Assembly (NCBI GenBank): GCA_015485335.1 | Contig: WFTT01000043.1 | Location: forward strand, 1-64,000 | Origin: Robiginitomaculum sp. | GTDB lineage: Bacteria > Pseudomonadota > Alphaproteobacteria > Caulobacterales > Maricaulaceae | Direction: 5' to 3' | Length of the DNA: 64,000 bases | Shown here: positions 55,631-63,511 of the stretch, piece after piece | Layout of the letters: each line of letters opens with the position of its first letter | Position numbering within the stretch: the first letter of the stretch is position 1 | The notes under the pieces: generated by a model | What the model was told of the DNA's origin: nothing | Database searches by the model: none | Seen by the model: the letters and a program-made list of their open reading frames with translations, nothing else | Program-made: the position numbers and the translations under genes

Positions 55631-56881
55631 TTAGACGAACACAATGCCCAGCAGTAATAGCATCAGAAACGAGATGGTCAGCAAATTCAGATAGACACCA
55701 TCCAATATGACCACCCGCAAGGCGGCGCCGATAATTCCACTGTCATAGACACGGCGGATCAACCGATAGAGATAGATATTGCTCCACAGTATAAAAGTGA
55801 TCACGGCCAGCGGCGGACTGATCCACATACCCACAGGCACCATCAGCACCAGAAATAAAAACAGGAAGGCGTGAAAGTGCAAAGCCACAACCATATGGTC
55901 ATAGACGAAAAACCGACGGCGCCAGAAAAACGTCAGCGTCAGTAACAGGCCATAGATTGGTGCCAGGATAAATGCCAGCCGCGGAGCCCAGCGACTTAAC
56001 GTCGCCAAGTATTGCGACGGGTTATTAATCGCCGTTTCAAGATTGTTTACGATAAACCGTCTGGTTTCAATAGGTAATCCCGACAGAGCCGGGGCATCGA
56101 CATAAACATTCTCATCGGAAATATCGCCATTTCCCCCTATATCCGGTGTCGTGCCCTGATCTTTTGCCCGCGCCTCTTTCTCTGCCTTGATGGCGGCACA
56201 GGTTTCGCTAAGGGGATCACTGGGCAATGCCTCGGCGCGCAACTCGCACACCAGACGCTGGCCAATACCATAGGCAGAGGGTGTCGATGATTTCACCAGA
56301 CTCTGTTGGTACAGCTCACTTTCAATAAAGGCGATGCGTTTTTTGGCCGCCGCTTTGCTGGCAGCGTTTCCTGATGAGGCTTCCAGTTCCTTTTTGGCCT
56401 GATCCAGTGCCTGTTGAATATCGGCCTTGTCCTGGGCGGAAATATCCTGTTTGGCGCCCTTGGAAATCAGGTCATTATTGGATACCAGCGCGGCAAAGGT
56501 GATAAAGAAAATCAAACTGGAAAATAAAAACAGGCGTATAGGCGAGATATAGGGCTGGCGCACTCCTTTGAGATATTGGGCGGTAATCTTGCCGGGGCGG
56601 AACATGAGCGGCGGGATGGTGCGCCATATGCGCCCGTCCAGCCCCAAATAACCTTCCAGAATTTCGGCAAACAAAGACCAGACGGGCCGGTGAAAGGTAT
56701 CGGCCACCTGGCCGCAATGATGGCAATGGCGACCTTTAAGTTGCGTATGGCAGTTTGAACATATGGTGCCAAAAGCCGGGTCTTTTTCAACCGCCGCGCC
56801 CTGATGATCCAGTACCGCGTCGGCGACGGCAGTATCAACCGCCGCCCCGGCGGCTATTTCGGTCAGTATTTTATCCGGCAT
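55631..56881 (-). CDS. DUF3667 membrane protein with zinc ribbon
   Basis: About 416 aa. Near residue 35-55 it has CSNCHTQLKGRHCHHCGQ, a four-cysteine zinc ribbon, followed by SLFAEILEGYLGLDGRIWRTIPPLMFRPGKITAQYLKGVRQPYISPIRLFLF, the signature of DUF3667. One hydrophobic segment follows at about 120-140, then a long charged stretch and three or four C-terminal helices. Function unknown. The ATG at 56881 is next to GGGGGAAGG; the track start five codons upstream is an alternative. Downstream of the oligopeptide-binding gene by 71 bases on the same strand. Confidence 0.82.
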   Translation of the reverse strand: MPDKILTEIAAGAAVDTAVADAVLDHQGAAVEKDPAFGTICSNCHTQLKGRHCHHCGQVADTFHRPVWSLFAEILEGYLGLDGRIWRTIPPLMFRPGKITAQYLKGVRQPYISPIRLFLFSSLIFFITFAALVSNNDLISKGAKQDISAQDKADIQQALDQAKKELEASSGNAASKAAAKKRIAFIESELYQQSLVKSSTPSAYGIGQRLVCELRAEALPSDPLSETCAAIKAEKEARAKDQGTTPDIGGNGDISDENVYVDAPALSGLPIETRRFIVNNLETAINNPSQYLATLSRWAPRLAFILAPIYGLLLTLTFFWRRRFFVYDHMVVALHFHAFLFLFLVLMVPVGMWISPPLAVITFILWSNIYLYRLIRRVYDSGIIGAALRVVILDGVYLNLLTISFLMLLLLGIVFV

Positions 56882-56952
56882 GCCTTCCCCCTGCATAGCC
56901 TAAAGCAAGAACGCCCATAGGCACGGCCACCGCAAAGAGGAAGGTGCTGGAT

Positions 56953-58575
56953 TTATTGTTGGGCATCTCGGTCAATACACAGATACCGCGTGCGATGAAT
57001 GTTGACGATGTTATCCACCCAACCCGTTACTTTGGGATTGACCAAAGCCCGATTAACTACATACCACATAGGAATGACCGGCATATCATCTAGCATGACC
57101 TGCTCAGCCTTTCGCATCAAGATGGCTCGTTTTTGCATGTCCAGTTCATTGTTGGAGCGCTCAACCAGATCATCATATTCCGGATTGGAATAACGGCTGT
57201 AATTCATCTGGCCAGTTTTGGTTTCCATCAAATAGAGAAAATTTTGGGCGTCATTATAATCGGCAATCCAGCCCCCATCACCCACTTCAAACTCTCCAGC
57301 CCGCAAATCGGCATAGAGAATTTGTGTTTCAGTACCTGAAATGGTCACATGAACCCAGGACGCAATATCATTCCAGTCTGCCTGCACAGCCGGGGCCACC
57401 CGAGGATTGTCCCCGGTATTGCGATACACATATTCAAATTCCAGCGGATGGTCCGGGCCAAAGCCGGCTTCCATCAATAAGGCCTTGGCCTTGGCTTTGC
57501 GTTCGTCAAGACTCAAGCCCGCCCATTTGACACTTGCCCCCTTGGGATAATTGGCCACGCCGGGCGGCACCAGGGAATAGGCTGGAATTTGCCCGGATTT
57601 TAGAATTTCTGCGGTCATAAAGTCCCGGTCCAGCGCCATGCCCAATGCATTGCGCACACGCTTGTCATTAAAGGGTGCTGTACGCGTATTGATTGAAAAA
57701 TAGGTGGTGCCCAGATAAGGGTGAATTCGCACATAACCAGGCAATTGCTTGTTCAGAAACTCCAGTTTCTGACCAGGAAAGTCCGTATTTAGGTCAAGGC
57801 GACCTTCACGTACTTGTCGTTCGGCGCTGTTATTATCAACGGTGGGATAATAGAACACATCGTTCAGGCAAACATTGGCAGCATCGTAAAAGAGCGGATT
57901 TTTTGCCGAGTGGATATAATCATTTGTGCGCCACTCAACCAGTTTGAATGGGCCATTGACCTGAATATTTTCCGGTTTGATCCAGTCATTGCCCTTTTCT
58001 TTGACCACATGGGCCGGCACCGGCATGGAAGTATAATGCGTTAACAGGCCAGGAAGATAAGGGGCCGGGTACTCTAATTTAACCTCTAGGGTATGGTCAT
58101 CAATGGCCCGCACCCCCAGCTTATCCCCGGGTAATTTTCCACTGTTGACAGCCTCGGCATTTTTTATTGCAAACAGCAAAGATGCATATTGCGCCAGGGT
58201 TTCCGGGTTAAGAATGCGCCGGAAGGAATACACGAAATCATTGGCCGTCACCGGCACCCCATCGGACCATTTGGCATCGCGCAAGGTAAAGGTCCAAGTC
58301 AGACCATCTTCGGAAGTGGTCCAGTTTTCCGCCATGCCGGGAATGGGCTCGCCTGCCGCATTTTCGGTGAACAGGCCAATAAACATATCGCCGATAATAT
58401 TGTTTTCCCAGGTGCCGCTGGCTTGGTGAGGGTCCAGAGACAAAGGCTCGGCAGAATTACCACGATGCAGGGTAAGGCCCTCATCCTCGGTTTTATTACC
58501 ACCGCCCCCGCATCCGCTGAGCGCCAGAGCACTGGCAGCTAGGATGCCGATGGCTAGTTTAGAAAAATATGTCAT
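56953..58575 (-). CDS. oppA: Oligopeptide ABC transporter substrate-binding lipoprotein (OppA family)
   Basis: A 540-aa periplasmic solute-binding protein family 5 member. Lipobox LSGC gives Cys22 as the lipid anchor. LTLHRGNSAEPLSLDPHQASG, AENWTTSEDGLTWTFTLRDAKWSDGVPVTANDFVYSFRRILNPET and the long C-terminal region are typical of OppA. AGGAGAA precedes the ATG. It is on the same strand as the permease genes at 59.4-61.3 kb but separated from them by a gene on the opposite strand. The gene symbol is by family only. Confidence 0.9.
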   Translation of the reverse strand: MTYFSKLAIGILAASALALSGCGGGGNKTEDEGLTLHRGNSAEPLSLDPHQASGTWENNIIGDMFIGLFTENAAGEPIPGMAENWTTSEDGLTWTFTLRDAKWSDGVPVTANDFVYSFRRILNPETLAQYASLLFAIKNAEAVNSGKLPGDKLGVRAIDDHTLEVKLEYPAPYLPGLLTHYTSMPVPAHVVKEKGNDWIKPENIQVNGPFKLVEWRTNDYIHSAKNPLFYDAANVCLNDVFYYPTVDNNSAERQVREGRLDLNTDFPGQKLEFLNKQLPGYVRIHPYLGTTYFSINTRTAPFNDKRVRNALGMALDRDFMTAEILKSGQIPAYSLVPPGVANYPKGASVKWAGLSLDERKAKAKALLMEAGFGPDHPLEFEYVYRNTGDNPRVAPAVQADWNDIASWVHVTISGTETQILYADLRAGEFEVGDGGWIADYNDAQNFLYLMETKTGQMNYSRYSNPEYDDLVERSNNELDMQKRAILMRKAEQVMLDDMPVIPMWYVVNRALVNPKVTGWVDNIVNIHRTRYLCIDRDAQQ

Positions 58576-58766
58576 GGTTTTCTCCTACCCGAACACGTCT
58601 GGCGACAAATTACCTGTTGGAAATCAATATAAAGCAATCGACATAAACACCATGACCATTAAAATAGTGCTTAACATAATTGCCATCCAAAATACCCGGT
58701 TGTCTATACGGCATACCACATCTTTTAGTGAGTGCGATGGAAACCATATTTTTGTAGGAGAAAACG

Positions 58767-59378
58767 GTGAAAAATGTAACGCATAATGTATTCGGCCTAG
58801 CCATATTGCTGGGTTCCATTGCCTTTGTAACACCGGCCTTGGCCCAGGAAGAGCCGCAAGCTGGCTCTTTTGCACAATTGCTAAAATGTCGCCCATTAAC
58901 TGACATCGCCAAAAAGGCCGCCTGTTATGATGCCGCCATGGACAGCATTCAAAAGGGCGCGCAAGGCGGAAAGGTCAGCATTGTCACCGAAACGCAAATT
59001 AATAATCTGGAACGTGATGCCTTTGGGTTTAACCTGCCCAGCCTGCCAAAGCTGAGGCTAGGCCGACCCCACACTTCGCCCGGCAAAAATACACTGAGCA
59101 GCGCCCAAACTGATAAAGACAGCAAAATTCTGAAGAAGGGCAAATCCGGTGAAGTTTTACGCGTTGCCTACATGGTTAGTCGCGTATCTACTCTACCAAA
59201 TGGTCACAAGAAAATATACCTGAACAATGGCCAAGTATGGGAACAGGTTGGTTCTGATGCACCACGTTTTCGTGGCTCACCGCCTTATAGCGTTCGTATA
59301 AAAAAGGCAGCCCTGGGCAGCTATTTGCTGACGGTGGCAGGCTCCAAACGCACCGTTCGTGTACGACGCATCAAATAG
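58767..59378 (+). CDS. Exported protein of unknown function, paralogue of the 49,751 gene
   Basis: A 203-aa protein beginning with GTG after AGGAG. Signal peptide residues about 1-27 (ending PALAQ), then LLKCRPLTDIAKKAACYDAAMDSI, a variable centre and a C-terminal domain with VLRVAYMVSRV, KKIYLNNGQVWEQV and RTVRVRRIK. The same layout occurs in the 228-aa protein at 49,751. The cysteine-spaced N-terminus resembles that of several small alphaproteobacterial exported proteins. It lies inside the peptide-transport locus on the opposite strand. Function unknown. Confidence 0.7.
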   Translation: MKNVTHNVFGLAILLGSIAFVTPALAQEEPQAGSFAQLLKCRPLTDIAKKAACYDAAMDSIQKGAQGGKVSIVTETQINNLERDAFGFNLPSLPKLRLGRPHTSPGKNTLSSAQTDKDSKILKKGKSGEVLRVAYMVSRVSTLPNGHKKIYLNNGQVWEQVGSDAPRFRGSPPYSVRIKKAALGSYLLTVAGSKRTVRVRRIK

Positions 59379-59384
59379 ACGACT

Positions 59385-60326
59385 TTAACGGTCTTTGGGG
59401 TCGATGGCATCACGCAGGCCATCACCAATAAAGTTAAAGCAAAACAAGGTTACCATCATGGCAATCGCCGGGAATAACAGGGTCCAGGGCATGGTTTCCA
59501 TGTCCTGGGCACCATTGGAAATCAGCTTGCCCAGAGAGGTCAGCGGTTCCTGTACCCCCAGCCCCAAAAAGCTGAGAAAGCTTTCGGCCAGAATGACCGA
59601 GGGAATGGTCAGGGTGACATAAACCACCACTGGCCCCAACACATTGGGCACAATATGACGGCGGATAATGGTAAAGGGACGCACGCCGGCGGCCTCGGCG
59701 GCCTCGATAAATTCCTTGCGCTTTAGCGCAATGGTCTGGCCGCGCACAATGCGGGCCATGGTCAGCCATTCCACCGCCCCTATGGCGACAAAAATCAGCA
59801 ATATGTTCAAAGCCGGCCGGCCGGTGGTAAAATCCTTGAACACCACCATCAGAATGATCACAAAAAAGATAAACGGCATGGCATAGAGCGTATCGACAAT
59901 ACGCATCATGAATTCATCCACCTTGCCGCCAATATAACCCGCCGTGGCGCCCCAGATCACGCCAATGACCAAGGAGACAAAGGTGGCGATCACCCCAACA
60001 GCCAATGACACCCGCAAGCCAAAGAGCAGCCGCACAAAAAGATCCCGGCCTTGTGAATCGGTGCCAAAAATAAACAACTGTTCCAGGGTCGGGCCAATAC
60101 CAACCTTGCTTTTATAGACATGGTCATATTCGTGCGGCCATACCCACGGCCCCACAATGGCCAACAAAGTAATCACCGACAACAGGACAAAACTGGCAAC
60201 GGCGGCACGATTGCGCATCAGCCGCGCCCGGGCATCATCCCAGAGCGAGCGCCCTTTGACATTGGCCTGTTCTATGGTTTTTTCCATCAGCGCTTCGGTG
60301 CGCGCATTATGCGAGGCACTACCCAT
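59385..60326 (-). CDS. oppC: Peptide ABC transporter permease (OppC/DppC family)
   Basis: About 313 aa. An N-terminal cytoplasmic stretch with SLWDDARARLMRNRAAVASFVLL is the OppC N-domain, followed by five more membrane helices. The ATPase-coupling loop EAAEAAGVRPFTIIRRHIVPN is clear. Its ATG at 60326 is two bases after the oppB stop, so the two are coupled. The track start six bases upstream is a TTG. Confidence 0.9.
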   Translation of the reverse strand: MGSASHNARTEALMEKTIEQANVKGRSLWDDARARLMRNRAAVASFVLLSVITLLAIVGPWVWPHEYDHVYKSKVGIGPTLEQLFIFGTDSQGRDLFVRLLFGLRVSLAVGVIATFVSLVIGVIWGATAGYIGGKVDEFMMRIVDTLYAMPFIFFVIILMVVFKDFTTGRPALNILLIFVAIGAVEWLTMARIVRGQTIALKRKEFIEAAEAAGVRPFTIIRRHIVPNVLGPVVVYVTLTIPSVILAESFLSFLGLGVQEPLTSLGKLISNGAQDMETMPWTLLFPAIAMMVTLFCFNFIGDGLRDAIDPKDR

Positions 60327-60328
60327 GA

Positions 60329-61258
60329 TCAATCATACCGTACTTTGGGATCCAGAGCGCCATAAAGAAGATCGGCGACCAGATTAAGAATGATAATCAG
60401 GCTGGCATATAGAATCACCACCCCCATAACCACGGTGTAATCACGCTGTAAGGCGCCCATTACAAACTGGCGACCAATGCCCGGCAGGGCAAAAATCTGC
60501 TCCACCACAATCGAGCCGGTCAGCAGGGCTGCCGTGGCCGGCCCCAGATAACTGATCAATGGCAGAACCGCAGCCCGCAAAGCATGGCGAACAATCACCG
60601 CATACCCAGGCAGGCCCTTGGCATAGGCGGTACGGATATAGTTGGAACGCAGGGTTTCAATCATGCTGGCCCGCATCAGACGCGATATGATCGCAATCTG
60701 TGGCAAAGCGAGCGTGATCACCGGCAATAATAAGTGTGTGAACGTTAATTGCCCACGGTCCAGCCCGGCGGTAGGCAACCAGCCTAGATACAAACCAAAG
60801 ACCAGGGCCAGCACCGGCCCGGTTACAAAGGGCGGAATACTGATCCCCGTCATGGCAACGCCCATCACCGCATAATCTCCGGCCTGATTTTGCTTTAAGG
60901 CGGCAAAACCGCCCAACAGAGAGCCGATCAGAACTGCCAGCCCCATAGCCGACAGGCCCAAAGTGGCACTGACCGGAAACCCTTCGGCTATAATATTGCT
61001 GACGGTTTTGTCCTTGTATTTCATGGATGGGCCAAGATCGCCCCGGGACAGATCTTTCAGATAATATCCAAACTGAACGGCAATGGGTTTGTCCAGATGA
61101 AACTTTTCCGCCAGACGCACCTTGATCGCTTCGGGGATCGGGCGTTCCAGATCAAACGGACTGCCCGGCGCAGACCGCATCAAAAAGAAAGCAAGCGTAA
61201 TAATCAGGAAAACCGTGGGGATTGCGACCAGCAAACGGCGGACCATAAATCCAAGCAT
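60329..61258 (-). CDS. oppB: Peptide ABC transporter permease (OppB/DppB family)
   Basis: A 309-aa six-helix permease. It opens MLGFMVRRLLVAIPTVFLIITLAFFLMRSAPGSPFD, typical of OppB, and has the ATPase-coupling loop RTAYAKGLPGYAVIVRHALRAAVLP. It partners the downstream oppC. Together with oppA it needs an ATPase; the fused ATPase at 793-2643 is the only candidate in the window. Confidence 0.92.
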   Translation of the reverse strand: MLGFMVRRLLVAIPTVFLIITLAFFLMRSAPGSPFDLERPIPEAIKVRLAEKFHLDKPIAVQFGYYLKDLSRGDLGPSMKYKDKTVSNIIAEGFPVSATLGLSAMGLAVLIGSLLGGFAALKQNQAGDYAVMGVAMTGISIPPFVTGPVLALVFGLYLGWLPTAGLDRGQLTFTHLLLPVITLALPQIAIISRLMRASMIETLRSNYIRTAYAKGLPGYAVIVRHALRAAVLPLISYLGPATAALLTGSIVVEQIFALPGIGRQFVMGALQRDYTVVMGVVILYASLIIILNLVADLLYGALDPKVRYD

Positions 61259-61538
61259 AAAACACCGTGAAAAACAGATTTACCCGAGGCGCGAACCTTT
61301 CATGTGGGGGCAATGGTGTCAACGCACGACCATGCGCTTTGGCCATGTAATTTCAGTTTGTTACTCCGCTTCCTTTAGGGAACTGCTCTCAACCAGATGT
61401 GATCATCCGTGTATTGCGCAACGGGTCTATGATCCCCTAAAGCTGACTAAGTTCATTACGGATGGGTACGCGCCACGTACTTTCGGTGTTATACTTGCCA
61501 CTCACGACGATATTTACAAACTCATACTGGAATAAAAA

Positions 61539-62087
61539 ATGCGTTTTCCGAGCACGGTTCTTACTTTGCCATATTTTGTTGCCCTGTTATTTTCCTTTGG
61601 CATGGCAAGCATTGCCCACAGCCAAACCACGAACACAGAGGGTACCCGGTTTCGCCAAGTAACCCCTGCGTTTTCTGTGGCCGGCCAATTGAGCGTGGAA
61701 GACATTAAAAGAGCGGCCGCCCAAGGGTATACCCTGATCATCAACAACCGCCCGGACGGCGAAGGCGGCCCGGATCAACCGACCAGCGTCGAACTGGAAC
61801 ACGCAGCCAAAGAGGCCGGCATTGATTATCTGTATACACCATTTCGTTCCGGGCATGTTACCGAAGAGGCCTTTAACCAGACCAAAATGGTGCTGAACAA
61901 GCACGAGGGCAAAACTCTTTCTTTTTGCCGCTCAGGCACACGGGCAATTACCGTCTGGGCCATGGCCCAAAGTGCCCTGGGCAATATGCATCCCGATGAG
62001 GCCATCCAGGCCGCCCGCGAGGCGGGCTATGATCTGGGCAGACAGCGCCAGACCCTGCAAACCCTGGCCGCCGGGGAAAAACCCTGA
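61539..62087 (+). CDS. Exported DUF442 (beta-lactamase hydrolase-like) phosphatase-fold protein
   Basis: A 182-aa protein. Residues 1-28 are a signal peptide (ending SIAHSQ). The rest is the DUF442/TIGR01244 fold: AGQLSVEDIKRAAAQGYTLIINNRPDGEGGPDQP and the phosphatase-like Cx5R loop FCRSGTRAI with a nucleophilic cysteine. Cytoplasmic relatives (Blh) are fused or linked to sulfide-detoxifying persulfide dioxygenases; here export and the absence of such a partner argue for another role. TATACT (61490-61495) could be its -10 box. The gap 61,259-61,538 holds nothing else I can support. Confidence 0.8.
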   Translation: MRFPSTVLTLPYFVALLFSFGMASIAHSQTTNTEGTRFRQVTPAFSVAGQLSVEDIKRAAAQGYTLIINNRPDGEGGPDQPTSVELEHAAKEAGIDYLYTPFRSGHVTEEAFNQTKMVLNKHEGKTLSFCRSGTRAITVWAMAQSALGNMHPDEAIQAAREAGYDLGRQRQTLQTLAAGEKP

Positions 62088-62093
62088 TTATTA

Positions 62094-62444
62094 TTAGCGA
62101 TGAATGACAATACGCGGAGACGAACAGCGCGCCGTGCGGGCCACTGGCACCTCAACAAGGCCGGCATCGTCGGTTTTTACCAAATAGCGACCACAATTCT
62201 GTCCCGCCTCATTCTCAATAACCACCGTCGCGATTTCGCCTGGGGCGCTCAGCAACACTCCCCGACCGGGCAGCGAGACCATCATAACCGGATTGTTTTT
62301 ATGAACCATTGCGCTCACTTTATGAACCACTGGCGGCGTCGTTCCGGCCAAAGCGGACGAAACCATCATCAGACTGACCCCCAGGCCGATTATCAGTCTG
62401 CATGGCCATTTGACTTGTCGTTTCACCGGATCAGTCTGTGTCAT
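62094..62444 (-). CDS. Exported hypothetical protein
   Basis: About 116 aa. The ATG at 62444 (MTQTDPVKRQVKW) gives a clear signal peptide (RLIIGLGVSLMMVSSALA). The mature part is a small beta-rich domain with KNNPVMMVSLPGRGVLLSAPGEIATVVI and one cysteine pair (QNCGRY, RCSSPR). It is convergent with the DUF442 gene and divergent from the ATP-grasp-like gene. No strong ribosome-binding site is visible, which lowers confidence. Family unknown. Confidence 0.55.
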   Translation of the reverse strand: MTQTDPVKRQVKWPCRLIIGLGVSLMMVSSALAGTTPPVVHKVSAMVHKNNPVMMVSLPGRGVLLSAPGEIATVVIENEAGQNCGRYLVKTDDAGLVEVPVARTARCSSPRIVIHR

Positions 62445-62542
62445 TTTGGAACGCACTCCCCTGTGCCTGGGGGGCAATCCGCAAGGACTGCGCCGTGGCC
62501 AATGGCACAGCACTTCGCCGTGGCTGGCAAAGGGGTGGCACA

Positions 62543-63493
62543 TTGAGCCCTACAAAATCCACATCGGCCTGGTGGCAGGATCTGGCGCTGGAACGAGGCG
62601 GCTTGCGGGCCGTTAAAACCGGGGCACTGATCCCGTTTTCCCTGGACAACCTGATTGCGGTAATGCGCGGCTTTGCCAATTACACCGCCACACAGGGGCT
62701 GCGTCTGGGCGCTCGGTTTGGACCGATACGCCCTGTGCGCATTGCCTTTACCCCGCACCAGCCCCAACCATGGCATTTGATCTGGTCGGTTTTGCATGTG
62801 GCCGGAGGCAAGATTGTCAGTGATCTGAACACCGCCGATGCGATCTTTTATTTTGAAGACACTACCACGCGTGATGCCAGCCCCCTGCAGGCGTTTTCTT
62901 CCACACCACAAAGCCTGCGCCAGATTAATTGTGCCTGTCTGGATGTATCCAAATCAAAGGTGGGGCGGGTATTTGAAGAGGTGTTTGGCTATCCCCTCAG
63001 CCTGGATCCCACCAGCTGGCATGGACCGGCCGTAGAAAAATCAGAACGCAACGGTGCCCATGACGGGCGTATCATAACCTGTCCAGCAGAGCGCAAAGAC
63101 GGCATGGTGTACGAGCATGTGATCGATAATTCAGACAATGGCCGTTTTGTCGAGGATTATCGCAGCCCCACCATCGGTGGTAAAATAGCGCTGGTTTATA
63201 TCAAACAGCGATCAATGAATTATCGCTTTGCCAATACCAATGACCGGGTTTTGCTGAGGCGACCGGAACAGATTTTCTCTGCGCAAGAGCGCGAAAACCT
63301 GGCACAGTTCTGCAAGGCCATGGATCTGGACTGGGGCGGCATTGATGTGTTGCGCGACCGGCAAAGCGGGCGTTTATATGTGGTCGATGTCAATAAAACC
63401 GATATGGGTCCGCCCACGGCGCTGGCCCTGATTGATCAGGTGCGCTCTGTGCGACTATTATCACGGGCCTTTCGGGAGTATATGCACTCCTGA
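62543..63493 (+). CDS. ATP-grasp-like protein of unknown function
   Basis: About 316 aa. The end DLDWGGIDVLRDRQSGRLYVVDVNKTDMGPPTAL looks like the metal-binding C-terminal part of an ATP-grasp ligase, where Asp and Asn bind Mg-ATP; the middle includes MVYEHVIDNSDNGRFVEDYRSP and KIALVYIKQRSMNYRFANTNDRV. The substrate is unknown. Start is uncertain: I favour TTG at 62543, preceded by AAAGGGG; the track GTG at 62438 would overlap the divergent gene and adds Cys/Trp-rich non-coding-looking residues. The next gene starts 18 bases downstream, so they are probably co-transcribed. Confidence 0.65.
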   Translation: MSPTKSTSAWWQDLALERGGLRAVKTGALIPFSLDNLIAVMRGFANYTATQGLRLGARFGPIRPVRIAFTPHQPQPWHLIWSVLHVAGGKIVSDLNTADAIFYFEDTTTRDASPLQAFSSTPQSLRQINCACLDVSKSKVGRVFEEVFGYPLSLDPTSWHGPAVEKSERNGAHDGRIITCPAERKDGMVYEHVIDNSDNGRFVEDYRSPTIGGKIALVYIKQRSMNYRFANTNDRVLLRRPEQIFSAQERENLAQFCKAMDLDWGGIDVLRDRQSGRLYVVDVNKTDMGPPTALALIDQVRSVRLLSRAFREYMHS

Positions 63494-63511
63494 ACCTGCA
63501 GATGGAGCCCC

